A DNA stretch of 64,000 nt from Streptomyces sp. NBC_01723 (lineage in GTDB: Bacteria; Actinomycetota; Actinomycetes; Streptomycetales; Streptomycetaceae). Shown piece after piece: positions 34,403 through 43,491 of this stretch; position 1 is the first letter of the stretch, and each line of letters opens with the position of its first letter. The notes beneath the pieces were generated by a model. It ran no database searches, was not told the DNA's origin, and was given only the letters and a program-made list of their open reading frames with translations. The stretch covers positions 2,220,001-2,284,000 of the forward strand of contig NZ_CP109171.1 in the NCBI RefSeq assembly GCF_036246005.1, written 5' to 3'. The translations under genes and the position numbers were made by a program.

Positions 34403-35401
34403 CTACTCGTTCCCGGGGTTGCCGCCCGCCGCCTCCGGCCAGGCATCCCCCCAGGCCGCGTCCCGCGCCGCCTTGTACAGGTCGCCGTGCCGTTTGGTGA
34501 CGGTCCGCCGCTCCAGCCGCTCGTCCGGCTCGCAGAGGTCGAGCAGCACCTGGCCCTTGCGGATCTGCGGCCGCCGGACCACGCGGGAGGGGGCCGGGGA
34601 GACCGGGAGGCGGGTGGCGGCGACGTAGCTGAACTTCTCGTCCTCGTAGGCGAGGGACCCGCTCTTGACCTGCCGGTGCAGGGAGGAACGGCTGACCCGC
34701 GCCGCGAAGTGGCACCAGTCCGTGCCGGGCACGATGGGGCAGGCGGCGCTGTGCGGGCAGGGCGCGGCGACGTGGAACCCGGCGGCGACGAGCCGGTCGC
34801 GGGCCTCGATGACGCGGGCGTACCCGGCGGGGGTGCCGGCCTCCACGATCACGACGGCCCGGGCGGCGCCGGCGGCGGCGTCGACGAGAGCGGCGCGGTC
34901 CGCGGGGGTCAGCTCGTTGAGCACGTAGGAGACGGTGACGAGGTCGGCGCTCTCGACGGTGAGGGCCGCTCCGATCCGGGAGCGCTGCCAGCGGACGTCG
35001 CGCAGGGCGGGGTGGGAGGCGGCGATCTCCCGGCCCAGGGCGAGGGCGGGCTCCGCCCAGTCCAGCACGGTCACCGGGCGGCGGCCGTCCCAGGTGTCGC
35101 TGACGGCCCAGGTCGCGGCACCGGTCCCGCCGCCCACGTCCACGTGGCTGCCCGGCACCCATCCCGGCACGGCGTCCGCGAACGCGGCCAGCGCGGAGCG
35201 TACGGCGGCGAAGGTGGCGGGCATGCGGTAGGCGGCGTAGGCAACGACGTCGGCGCGGTCGCGGAGGATGGGGGCGTCGGTCGGGGTGTCCCCCCGGTAC
35301 TTCCCGATCAGCCGCTCCACGGCCTGCGCGGCCTGCCGCGGCGGCAGCCCGTCGACGAGGTCGGCGAGGGCGGCACGCAGGATGTCGGCGGGGTCGTTCA
35401 C
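34403..35401 (-). CDS. Rsm22-family methyltransferase-like protein
   Basis: 332 residues. The SAM-binding motif I is HVDVGGGTGAATWAV, motif II TVLDWAEPALALG, motif IV LVTVSYVLNEL. The C-terminal half has the Cys cluster typical of Rsm22 (CPHSAACPIVPGTDWCHF), followed by RVSRSSLHRQVK and KFSYVAATR. Family members act on or assemble small ribosomal subunits and may carry an iron-sulfur cluster; the exact reaction is not established. Confidence 0.9.
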   Translation of the reverse strand: MNDPADILRAALADLVDGLPPRQAAQAVERLIGKYRGDTPTDAPILRDRADVVAYAAYRMPATFAAVRSALAAFADAVPGWVPGSHVDVGGGTGAATWAVSDTWDGRRPVTVLDWAEPALALGREIAASHPALRDVRWQRSRIGAALTVESADLVTVSYVLNELTPADRAALVDAAAGAARAVVIVEAGTPAGYARVIEARDRLVAAGFHVAAPCPHSAACPIVPGTDWCHFAARVSRSSLHRQVKSGSLAYEDEKFSYVAATRLPVSPAPSRVVRRPQIRKGQVLLDLCEPDERLERRTVTKRHGDLYKAARDAAWGDAWPEAAGGNPGNE

Positions 35402-35558
35402 GCGACGATTCTACGAGGGGCTGCGCGGGGGGCGGGGGGACGGGGGCCGACGGTCACATGGCGCCCCGGCGCGGGTGTGGGCCGGGGGGGGTGACGCGGG
35501 CCGGCGCCGGCCGGGTGCCGCCGCGCCCACCCCGTGGCCCACACCCCCCGGGCCGCCG

Positions 35559-36608
35559 TCAGGCATCCCGTACCGCTCGGGCCACCCGCGTACACACGCC
35601 CGCCCGGGGCCCGTTGGCAGCAGCCCTCCGGCGCGGGTGGACCGTGTTCGCGAGGAGGATCGCGAAGGTGTCCGTCACGCGGTCGAGGACCAGCATCGTG
35701 CCGGTGAACCCGGTGTGCCCCGCCGCCCCGCGTCCCGCCAGTTCCCCCATGAACCACGGCTGGTCCAGGGCGAACCCCAGCCCCGGCTCCGTGAGCAGCA
35801 GTTCCACGAAGTCGGGACCGAGGATGCGGGCCGGCCCGTACGCCCCGCCCCCGAGCAGCGCCCGGCAGAAGACCGCGAGGTCACGCCCGGTCGAGAACAG
35901 CCCCGCGTGCCCGGCCACCCCGCCGAGCGCCCACGCGTTCTCGTCGTGGACGACCCCGCGCAGCATCCCCCGGTCGGCCTTCCCCCACGGCCGCCGCTGG
36001 TCCTCCGTCGCCGCCGCCCTCGGGCAGGGCCCGAAGCCCGTCGCCGCCATGCCCAGCGGCCGGGTGATCCCGTCCCGGACGAGGGTGTCGAGGCCGCGCC
36101 CGGTGATGTGCTCCAGCACCTGCTGGAGGAGCAGCATGTTCAGGTCCGAGTAGCAGTACGTTCCCGGCACCTCCACCGGCCGCTCCGCCCGCAGCAGCGC
36201 CAGCCGCTCCGCGTCGTCCGCGCAGTCGTACAGCGGGAGTTCGGGCCGCAGTCCGGAGGTGTGGGTGAGCAGCTGCCGCACGGTGACCCGGTGCTCGGCG
36301 GCGCCCCGGAAGTCCGGCAGGTACGCGCCCACCTCCGCGTCGATGCCGAGCGTGCCCCGCTCGATCTGCTGCACCGCGGCGACCGAGGTGAAGAGCTTCG
36401 TCAGGGACGCCAGGTCGAACGGCGTCCCCACGCTCATCGGCACCCGCTCCCCCTCCGGCAGCTCCACCCCGCGGTCGGTGCGCGGGTCGTACGCGGCGTA
36501 CCGCACGGCCCACCCGGCCGCCTCCTCGACGGCGAGCACGGGCCCGCGCCCGACGGCCACGACGGCACCGGCCGCCCAGGGCCGCTGTCCGGCGGTGAGG
36601 GCGTGCAC
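35559..36608 (-). CDS. Serine hydrolase (beta-lactamase class C-like)
   Basis: The serine beta-lactamase/DD-peptidase fold. The active-site motif is SLTK (FDLASLTKLF), the second motif the tyrosine in CYSDLN, the third HTGFTGT. Also LLTHTSGL, ENAWALGGVAGHAGLFSTG. It lacks a signal peptide. The N terminus is uncertain: the first conventional start is the GTG at 36608 (349 residues), but matching sequence (LDPRQLRRVVADV) continues in frame up to a CTG at 36689, which overlaps the stop of the upstream MFS gene. Substrate unknown; esterase or peptidase. Confidence 0.85.
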   Translation of the reverse strand: MHALTAGQRPWAAGAVVAVGRGPVLAVEEAAGWAVRYAAYDPRTDRGVELPEGERVPMSVGTPFDLASLTKLFTSVAAVQQIERGTLGIDAEVGAYLPDFRGAAEHRVTVRQLLTHTSGLRPELPLYDCADDAERLALLRAERPVEVPGTYCYSDLNMLLLQQVLEHITGRGLDTLVRDGITRPLGMAATGFGPCPRAAATEDQRRPWGKADRGMLRGVVHDENAWALGGVAGHAGLFSTGRDLAVFCRALLGGGAYGPARILGPDFVELLLTEPGLGFALDQPWFMGELAGRGAAGHTGFTGTMLVLDRVTDTFAILLANTVHPRRRAAANGPRAGVCTRVARAVRDA

Positions 36609-36685
36609 GTCGGCGACGACGCGGCGGAGCTGCCGGGGATCGAGCCCGGCCCGCTCAGGGCTGCCACTGCGCAGTCTCGGAGCGC

Positions 36686-38020
36686 TCAGTTCTCCGCTCC
36701 CTGCCCGCTCGCGGCTCCCCGCACGCTCGCACGCCCCGCCGAGGGACGCCCCATGCCCACGAGGAACACGAGGAAGCCGAGCGCCACCACCGCCGCCGTC
36801 AGCTGGACGACGGCCATCGGCAGGGCGGTGTCCTCGCCGCCGATCCCCACCAGCGGGGAGGCGACGGCGCCGACGAGGAAGGAGGACGTGCCGAGCAGCG
36901 CGGACGCGGAGCCGGCCGACTTCTTCACCCGCATCAGGGCCAGCGCCTGGGTGTTCGGCAGGCTGATCCCCATCGCGGACATCAGCACGAACAGCGCGGC
37001 GGCCACCGGCACGAGCCCGACCTCGCCGAAGACGCCCAGGGACATCAGCAGCAGCGCGGTCGAGGCGGCGATGACGATCACGAGGCCGACGCACAGCACC
37101 CGGTCCAGCCGGACCCGGCCGACGAGGATCTTGCCGTTGATCTGTCCGACGACGACCAGGCCGATCGAGTTGAGCCCGAACAGCAGGCTGAAGGTCTGCG
37201 CGGAGGCGCCGTAGATCTCCTGGATGACGAACGGGGACGCGGCGACGTAGGCGAACAGGGACGCGAAGGCGAAGCTGCCCGCGAGCATGTAGCCGGTGAA
37301 GGCGCGGTCGGCGAGCAGCCCGCGCATCGCGCGGAGGGTGTCCCGGGCCCCGCCCGCGTGCCGCTCGGTCTCGGGCAGCGTCTCGGGCAGCTTGGCCCAG
37401 ACCACGACGCCGAGCACCACCCCGACCACGACGAGGACGACGAACACGCCCCGCCAGTCCGTCACCCGCAGGATCTGCCCGCCGATGAGCGGCGCCACGA
37501 TCGGCGCGACGCCGGAGATCAGCATGAGGGTGGAGAAGAAGCGGGCCATGGCCACACCGTCGTACAGGTCGCGGACCACGGCCCGGGCGATGACGATCCC
37601 GGCGGCGCCCGCGAGCCCCTGGATCAGCCGGAAGGCTACGAGGAGTTCGACGGTGGGCGCGACCGCGCACAGGGCGGTGGCGACGACGTAGACCGCGAGC
37701 CCGGCGAGCAGCGGACGCCGGCGTCCCCACTTGTCGCTCATCGGTCCGACGAGGAGCTGGCCGAGGGCCATGCCGGCCAGGCAGGCGGTGAGCGTGAGCT
37801 GGACGGTCGCGGCGGGCGCGTGCAGGGACCGGGTGACCTCCGGGAGCGAGGGGAGGTACATGTCCATCGCCAGCGGCGGCGTCGCGGTGAGGCTGCCGAG
37901 GATGAGTGTGACGAGCAGCCCGGTGCGGCGGGCGGCGCGCAGCGAGTGGACGGCCGGCCCCGTTCCGGGGCTCGTGATGTCGGTCGATTCGTACGATATG
38001 GACGGCCCGCGCTCGGGCAT
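36686..38020 (-). CDS. Bcr/CflA-type multidrug MFS transporter
   Basis: 444 residues, 12 helices. The family signatures are LAMDMYLPSLPEVTRSLH near the first helix, LLVGPMSDKWGRRRPLL (MFS loop motif) and the RLIQGLAGAAGIVIARAVVRDL segment. Proton-driven export of drugs such as bicyclomycin or of sulfur compounds is typical. The serine hydrolase gene follows directly or overlapping, so they form one unit. It is divergent from the Gfo/Idh gene. Confidence 0.92.
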   Translation of the reverse strand: MPERGPSISYESTDITSPGTGPAVHSLRAARRTGLLVTLILGSLTATPPLAMDMYLPSLPEVTRSLHAPAATVQLTLTACLAGMALGQLLVGPMSDKWGRRRPLLAGLAVYVVATALCAVAPTVELLVAFRLIQGLAGAAGIVIARAVVRDLYDGVAMARFFSTLMLISGVAPIVAPLIGGQILRVTDWRGVFVVLVVVGVVLGVVVWAKLPETLPETERHAGGARDTLRAMRGLLADRAFTGYMLAGSFAFASLFAYVAASPFVIQEIYGASAQTFSLLFGLNSIGLVVVGQINGKILVGRVRLDRVLCVGLVIVIAASTALLLMSLGVFGEVGLVPVAAALFVLMSAMGISLPNTQALALMRVKKSAGSASALLGTSSFLVGAVASPLVGIGGEDTALPMAVVQLTAAVVALGFLVFLVGMGRPSAGRASVRGAASGQGAEN

Positions 38021-38116
38021 GTGCCCTCCCTCTTCTACAGATCCGCCACCTATGCTCTCAGCTCGTACGCACTTGAACGAACAGACTCGAACGAACCTGA
38101 GCGAGGGTGGGGCAGC

Positions 38117-39142
38117 GTGTCAGCGGTGACCGGGCAGAAGGTGCGCTGGGGGATTCTGGCGACCGGCGGGATGGCGGCGACGTTCACGGCGGATCTGGTG
38201 GATCTGCCGGACGCGGAGGTCGTGGCGGTGGCCTCGCGGACCGACGCGTCGGCGAAGGCGTTCGCGGAGCGGTTCGGGATACCGCGGGCGTACGGCGACT
38301 GGGAGACGCTGGCGCGCGACGAGGACGTCGACGTGGTGTACGTCGCCACCCCGCACTCGGCGCACCGGAGGGCCGCCGGCCTGTGCCTGGAGGCGGGCCG
38401 GAACGTGCTCTGCGAGAAGCCGTTCACGCTGAACGCGCGCGAGGCGGAGGAACTGGCCGGGCTCGCCCGGCGGCGCGGCGTCTTCCTCATGGAAGCGATG
38501 TGGATGTACTGCAACCCGCTGGTACGCCGTCTGAAGGCACTCCTCGCCGACGGCGCGATCGGCGAGATCCGCAGCGTCCACGCGGACTTCGGACTGGCGG
38601 GCCCCTTCCCGCCCACCCACCGTCTGCGCGACCCCGCGCAGGGCGGCGGCGCGCTGCTGGACCTGGGCGTGTACCCGGTGTCGTTCGCGCAGTTGCTGCT
38701 CGGTGAGCCGTCGGACGTCGTCGCGCGGTCGGTCCTCTCGGACGAGGGCGTCGACCTCCAGACGGGCGCCCTGCTCTCCTACGCGAGCGGCGCGCTCGCG
38801 TCGGTGCACTGCTCCATCATCGGCGGCACCCCCAACTCCGCCTCGGTCACCGGCTCCAAGGGACGCGTCGACGTCCCGCACGGCTTCTTCTTCCCGGACC
38901 ACTTCGTCCTGCACCGCGACGGCAGGGACCCGGAGGAGTTCCGGGCCGATCCGGCCGACGGCCCCCGGGCCAGCCTCCAGCACGAGGCCCGCGAGGTGAT
39001 GCGGGCGCTGCGGGCCGGGGAGACGGAGTCGCCGCTGGTGCCGCTCGACGGCACGCTGGCGGTGATGCGGACGCTCGACGCGATCCGTGAGCGCGTCGGC
39101 GTCCGCTATCCCGGCGAGGAGCGCGCGGTCACGCCGGCTTGA
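38117..39142 (+). CDS. Gfo/Idh/MocA-family oxidoreductase
   Basis: 341 residues from GTG 38117 (a second GTG at 38126 is possible). The Rossmann motif is WGILATGGMAATFTADL, the family signature NVLCEKPFTLN, and the C-terminal alpha/beta domain has GGGALLDLGVYPVSFA. An NAD(P)-dependent dehydrogenase acting on sugars or inositol-like substrates; substrate unknown. Two GAACGAAC repeats (38075 and 38089) lie upstream. Its 3' end overlaps the convergent phoD by 14 bases. Confidence 0.92.
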   Translation: MSAVTGQKVRWGILATGGMAATFTADLVDLPDAEVVAVASRTDASAKAFAERFGIPRAYGDWETLARDEDVDVVYVATPHSAHRRAAGLCLEAGRNVLCEKPFTLNAREAEELAGLARRRGVFLMEAMWMYCNPLVRRLKALLADGAIGEIRSVHADFGLAGPFPPTHRLRDPAQGGGALLDLGVYPVSFAQLLLGEPSDVVARSVLSDEGVDLQTGALLSYASGALASVHCSIIGGTPNSASVTGSKGRVDVPHGFFFPDHFVLHRDGRDPEEFRADPADGPRASLQHEAREVMRALRAGETESPLVPLDGTLAVMRTLDAIRERVGVRYPGEERAVTPA

Positions 39143-40781
39143 GCCCCTGCTCCCCCACCTCCGTCACGAACGACCCGGCGGTCGTCAGCGGCGCGCCCTG
39201 CGTGGTGACGTGCGAGACCGTCTTGAAGTCGGCGCGCGCCAGGCCCCGGCCGAGGGACACCTTGGCGTAGCCGCGCCGCCCGTTGAAGAACTTCAGGTGC
39301 GGGTTGGCGGCCATGAGGGTGTCCCAGTTGGAGGGCTTCTCGGAGCCGTCGCGGCCGCTGGTGACGGAGGTGGTGACGATCTCGGTGCCCAGGGTGCGGG
39401 AGCCGGGGTCGTCGAAGTCGCGCTTGATGTCGAAGCCGTAGGAGACGTGCACGTCGCCGGTGAGCACCATCAGGTTCTCGATCCCGGCGGCCTGCGCGCC
39501 GGCCAGCACCCGGTCGCGGGAGGCCGGGTAGCCGTCCCAGGAGTCCATGGAGACCCGGGAGGGGAGCGTGGTGGAGTTGTACCGGCGGGCGAAGGTGACC
39601 TGCTGGGGCACCACGTTCCACAGGGCGTTCGACCGGTGCCAGCCGTTGATCAGCCAGCGCTCCTGGGCGTCGCCGGTCAGGGTGCGCGAGGGGTCCTCGG
39701 ACTCGGGTCCTGAGTACTGCCAGCCGTCGCCGTAGGCCTGGTTGGAGCGGTACTGCCGGGTGTCGAGCACGTCGAACTGGGCCAGCCGGCCCCAGTGCAG
39801 GCGGCGGTAGAGCTTCAGGTCCGGGCCGTCGGGGAGCTGGGGCCGGCGCAGCGGCATGTTCTCCCAGTACGCCCGGTAGGCGGCGGCGCGGCGGATGAGG
39901 AACTCCTCCGGCGGGACGCTGTTCTCCGGCGTCTCGTCCGCGTAGTTGTTCTCCGTCTCGTGGTCGTCCCAGGTGACGACGAAGGGGTGGGCGGCGTGCG
40001 CGGCCCGCAGGTCGGGGTCCGACTTGTAGAGGGCGTACCGCAGCCGGTAGTCCTCCAGGGTGACGGTCTCGTGGTTGAAGAGGCCGGGCAGGGTGCCGGC
40101 CGGGTAGGCGCGGGAGCCGCCGGTGGCGTTCACGGCGTACTCGTAGAGGTAGTCGCCGAGGTGGAAGACGACGTCCACGTCCTCCTGGGCCAGGTGCTTG
40201 TACGCGGTGTAGTACCCCTCGTCGTACTTCTGGCAGGAGACGACGCCGAAGGTGAGGTCGGAGACCCGGCTGGAGGGGGAGGGCGCGGTGCGGGTGCGGC
40301 CCACGGGGCTGATCCAGCTGCCGGCGCGGAAGCGGTAGAAGTAGACCTGGCCGGGTGCGAGGTGGTCCACCTCGACGTGCACGGTGTGGTGGAACTCGGG
40401 GTGGGCGGTGGCGGTGCCCCTCCTGACGACGCGGCGGAACCGTTCGTCCAGGGCCACCTCCCAGCCCACCTCGACGCGTTTCGCGGGCAGTCCGCTGTCG
40501 GCCTGGTAGGGCACGGGGGCCAGGCGGGTCCACAGCAGGACGGAGTCGGACTGCGGGTCGCCGGAGGCGACGCCGAGGGTGAAGGGGTCGTCGGTGAGCC
40601 GCGCGGCGTCCAGTTCGGCGGCGCTCGCGGTGCCGGCGGCCGGCAGGTTCACGGAGAAGGCGAGCGCGGCGGCGGCGCCGGTGACGGTCAGGAAGCGGCG
40701 GCGGCCCAGGTGGCGGGCGGCGGCGCGGAGTTCGGGCGCGTGCGAGGGCTGGGACTGGGCGGGCTGGTTCGCGGGTGTCAT
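39129..40781 (-). CDS. phoD: Tat-exported PhoD-type alkaline phosphatase
   Basis: 550 residues. The N terminus carries a twin-arginine signal (LGRRRFLTVTG, then a hydrophobic stretch and AGTASA). A fibronectin-like domain follows, then the PhoD metallo-domain with LHLGDYLYEY-type motif (VVFHLGDYLYEY), the Cys in VSCQKYDEGY, VTWDDHETENNYA and LMVLTGDVHVSYG. It releases phosphate from organic esters outside the cell, with calcium/iron metal centre. I searched for PHO boxes (GTTCACC repeats) upstream and found none that convinced me. Confidence 0.94.
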   Translation of the reverse strand: MTPANQPAQSQPSHAPELRAAARHLGRRRFLTVTGAAAALAFSVNLPAAGTASAAELDAARLTDDPFTLGVASGDPQSDSVLLWTRLAPVPYQADSGLPAKRVEVGWEVALDERFRRVVRRGTATAHPEFHHTVHVEVDHLAPGQVYFYRFRAGSWISPVGRTRTAPSPSSRVSDLTFGVVSCQKYDEGYYTAYKHLAQEDVDVVFHLGDYLYEYAVNATGGSRAYPAGTLPGLFNHETVTLEDYRLRYALYKSDPDLRAAHAAHPFVVTWDDHETENNYADETPENSVPPEEFLIRRAAAYRAYWENMPLRRPQLPDGPDLKLYRRLHWGRLAQFDVLDTRQYRSNQAYGDGWQYSGPESEDPSRTLTGDAQERWLINGWHRSNALWNVVPQQVTFARRYNSTTLPSRVSMDSWDGYPASRDRVLAGAQAAGIENLMVLTGDVHVSYGFDIKRDFDDPGSRTLGTEIVTTSVTSGRDGSEKPSNWDTLMAANPHLKFFNGRRGYAKVSLGRGLARADFKTVSHVTTQGAPLTTAGSFVTEVGEQGLKPA

Positions 40782-40848
40782 CCGTTTCTCCCCTTACGGT
40801 GGCTGCAAGGGGCATTCGACGGTCCGGGAACGACACTCGCTTGGCGCG

Positions 40849-40867
40849 GACATGGCGATCCCATGTC
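40849..40867. promoter_or_regulatory. Palindrome between phoD and the SDR gene
   Basis: GACATGG and CCATGTC with a 5-base centre, in the 132-base divergent region. The position fits an operator for one of the two genes. Binding protein unknown. Confidence 0.4.
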
Positions 40868-40913
40868 GGGAGGGTGAGTTCGGCACGATCCGCGACCCGT
40901 ACGCTGCCGACTC

Positions 40914-41702
40914 ATGAACTCCGTGAAAACCACCGACGAGGAAACCGTCGGCGCGCAGCAGATCGCCGTCGTGACGGGTGCCGGTTCCGGCATCGGCCGG
41001 GCGGTCGCCGTGGAACTGCTCACCGCGGGCTGGGCGGTGGCGCTGGCAGGCCGGCGCCCCGAGACCCTGGAGGAGACGGCCGCCCTGGCCCCGGCGGGCG
41101 CCGCGGCGCTGCCGGTGCGCGCCGACGTGTCACGCCCGGACGACGTGGCGGCCCTGTTCGCGGCCGTGCGCGACCGCTTCGGACGCCTGGACCTGCTGTT
41201 CAACAACGCCGGGACGTTCGGCCCGGGCGGCGTGCCGGTCGAGGAACTGCCCTACGAGGCGTGGCGGCACGTGGTGGACACCAACCTGAACGGCGCGTTC
41301 CTGTGCGCGCAGGCGGCGTACCGGCAGATGAAGGAGCAGGACCCGCGGGGCGGGCGGATCATCAACAACGGCTCGATCTCGGCGCACACGCCGCGCCCGC
41401 ACTCGGTGGCGTACACCGCGACCAAGCACGCGCTGACGGGCCTGACCAAGTCGCTGTCGCTGGACGGCCGTCCCTACGGCATCGCGGTCGGCCAGATCGA
41501 CATCGGCAACGCGGCGACCGACATGACGGCGGGGATGCAGACCGGCGCGCTCCAGGCCAACGGGGAGACGGCGGCCGAGCCGGTGATGGACGTGGCCGAC
41601 GTGGCGCGCACGGTGCGGCACATGGCGCAGCTGCCGCTGGAGGCGAACGTGCAGTTCGCGACGGTCATGGCGACGGCGATGCCGTACGTGGGGCGCGGCT
41701 GA
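40914..41702 (+). CDS. Short-chain dehydrogenase/reductase
   Basis: 262 residues of the classical SDR type. Cofactor motif TGAGSGIG, then the Arg in [10 protein letters not shown] (favours NADPH), the NNAG motif, the catalytic Ser in [10 protein letters not shown] and Tyr/Lys in [10 protein letters not shown]. Cytoplasmic oxidoreductase of unknown substrate. Divergent from phoD. Confidence 0.93.
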   Translation: MNSVKTTDEETVGAQQIAVVTGAGSGIGRAVAVELLTAGWAVALAGRRPETLEETAALAPAGAAALPVRADVSRPDDVAALFAAVRDRFGRLDLLFNNAGTFGPGGVPVEELPYEAWRHVVDTNLNGAFLCAQAAYRQMKEQDPRGGRIINNGSISAHTPRPHSVAYTATKHALTGLTKSLSLDGRPYGIAVGQIDIGNAATDMTAGMQTGALQANGETAAEPVMDVADVARTVRHMAQLPLEANVQFATVMATAMPYVGRG

Positions 41703-41976
41703 GTCGATTCACACAATCGGAATATCAAAGTCCGCAGCATTGCGGCCCGTGGCGGACTTATGCTCAACTCTCCTTCACCAGAGCTTCACACTTGGAGCGT
41801 TAGCCTTCGGTCTTCCGTCTTCCGTGACGCTCACGGCGATCCGCAGGCCATACCGAGGGGGGAGGCGACAGCCGTCCGCAGCACCGGGCTGGGGGTGGAT
41901 CCCGCGTGGGACCGCGGGATACGCACCGGTGGGCGGACGGCTGCCGCACACATCCGCCGCGGGCCCGTCGCCCGCG

Positions 41977-42303
41977 CTACGCCTGACCGGTCTCGAACCG
42001 CGTGATCCGGCCGTCGTCGTTCACGGTGAAGTCCCACCGGGTACGCATCTCGCCCCAGGTGTCGTTGCGGTAGCGGGCGATGAGGGCGCGACCGCCGTTC
42101 GACTCGTTGTCGACCTCCATGTGGCCGTTGGAGGAGAAGATCTCCTGGTCGATCCAGTCGGCGAGGTCCCGGTCGGCCCCGTCGTCGGCCATGGTGGCGT
42201 CCGGCGCGAGCAGCGCGAGGAAGGCGTCGCGGTCGTGGGCGTTGACGGCGGTGACGAAGCCGCGGACGGCCGGGTCGCTGAGTCGCGTGGTCTGAATGGT
42301 CAT
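41977..42303 (-). CDS. NTF2-like (SnoaL-type) small protein
   Basis: 108 residues from ATG 42303. The fold shows the helix pair PAVRGFVTAVNAHDRDAFLALLAPDA and strands ALIARYRNDTWGEMRTRWDF with FTVNDDGRITRFE. NTF2-like proteins bind or isomerise small ligands; without a conserved catalytic pair the role is open. An upstream ATG in frame (42351) would add 16 residues without support. The 274 bases after its stop (toward 41703) hold no recognised gene. Confidence 0.85.
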   Translation of the reverse strand: MTIQTTRLSDPAVRGFVTAVNAHDRDAFLALLAPDATMADDGADRDLADWIDQEIFSSNGHMEVDNESNGGRALIARYRNDTWGEMRTRWDFTVNDDGRITRFETGQA

Positions 42304-42445
42304 GCCGGCCAGCGTCACACCGGCCCGGCACCCCCGCCACCGGTCCGCCACCCGAACGGCGCCCGCGACGGGCCCGCGCGGGAGACCCGGGAGACGGTGA
42401 TGGGGGTGAGCCGCCGCCGTCTGCGAGGGATGCGAGGGAGTCGAC

Positions 42446-42988
42446 GTGAACTGTTACGACCGGCGTGATCTGGGCCTGCTGCTGCTCCGACTGGGTACCG
42501 GCGGCGTACTGGCCGCACACGGGGCGCAGAAGCTGCTCGGCTGGTTCGGCGGTGGCGGCATCGAGGGGACCGGCCAGGCCATGGAGGCCATGGGCTACGA
42601 GCCCGGCCGGACCAGCGCGGTCATGGCCGGCCTGGCGGAGGCGGGCGGCGGGACCCTGCTGGCGCTGGGCCTGGCCACCCCGGCCGCGGGTGCCGCGGCG
42701 GCCGGCGCGATGGTGGGCGCGGCGGCGGTGCACGCCCCGAACGGCTTCTTCGCCCAGGCCGGCGGCTACGAGTACGCCGCGTCCCTCGCCCTGACCGCCA
42801 CCGGGCTCGCGGTCACCGGCCCCGGCCGCCTCTCCCTCGACCACGCGCTCGGCCACGCGGTCAACCGCAACTGGATGGTCCCGGCCGCCTTCGCGGCGAC
42901 GGCGGCGGCCACGGCGGTCGTCGTCGGTGCCCGCAACAAGCGGGTACGGAAGGCGGCCGAGGGCGAGCAGGAGCCACTGTTCGACTGA
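42446..42988 (+). CDS. DoxX-family membrane protein
   Basis: 180 residues with four membrane helices. The DoxX signature is LLLRLGTGGVLAAHGAQKLLGWFGG and GLAEAGGGTLLALGLATP, then ALTATGLAVTGPGRLSLD. The C terminus is charged. Members are linked to redox or thiosulfate-related functions, but the role here is unknown. It starts at GTG 42446; divergent from the NTF2-like gene. Confidence 0.9.
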   Translation: MNCYDRRDLGLLLLRLGTGGVLAAHGAQKLLGWFGGGGIEGTGQAMEAMGYEPGRTSAVMAGLAEAGGGTLLALGLATPAAGAAAAGAMVGAAAVHAPNGFFAQAGGYEYAASLALTATGLAVTGPGRLSLDHALGHAVNRNWMVPAAFAATAAATAVVVGARNKRVRKAAEGEQEPLFD

Positions 42989-43032
42989 GACCGCACCCGG
43001 CAGGCCGGCTCCGGCATGGCACGCTGCTCGGT

Positions 43033-43380
43033 ATGAGCGAAGACCCCGCCGGCACCCCTGCCGCCGACCCCTGGGACACCATCGACGACCTGTGCGAGTG
43101 GCTGGAGGCGGACCAGCCCGTCGGCGGCCGGGAGGGCCTGCTGCTGCGCATGCTGAAGCTGTCGGAGGAGGTCGGGGAGGTCGCCGAGGCGGTGATCGGC
43201 GCGACCGGTCAGAACCCGCGCAAGGGCACCACCCACACCTGGGAGGACGTGGAGGCGGAGCTGTGCGACGTGGTGATCACGGCGATGGTGGCGCTGCGGT
43301 CGCTGACGCCCGGGGCGCGGGAGGTGTTCGGGCGGCATCTGGCGCGGGTGGCGGGGAGGTCGCTGCCGCCCAGGTCGTGA
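43033..43380 (+). CDS. MazG-like nucleotide pyrophosphohydrolase
   Basis: 115 residues, all helical. The metal-binding EExxE motif is KLSEEVGEVAEAVIG and the second acidic motif is EDVEAELCDVVITAMVAL (E...D). Such enzymes cleave (d)NTPs or ppGpp-like nucleotides to monophosphates and are often house-cleaning. It follows the DoxX gene on the same strand after 44 bases. Confidence 0.9.
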   Translation: MSEDPAGTPAADPWDTIDDLCEWLEADQPVGGREGLLLRMLKLSEEVGEVAEAVIGATGQNPRKGTTHTWEDVEAELCDVVITAMVALRSLTPGAREVFGRHLARVAGRSLPPRS

Positions 43381-43491
43381 CGGTGCCGCCCGGACGTGAG
43401 GGTCGCTGCCGCCGGGCCTGCGAGCCGCTGCCGCCGGGCGCGAGGTGCCGGGCCCGGGCGAAGCCGCACCCGGGCACCCACGACGCCGACG

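Noticed and set aside
38075..38096. Two GAACGAAC repeats before the Gfo/Idh gene
   Set aside because: Only two short copies with no -10/-35 relation; kept as a remark, not as an operator.
40782..40913. Search for PHO boxes upstream of phoD
   Set aside because: No pair of GTTCACC-like repeats could be aligned with reasonable match.
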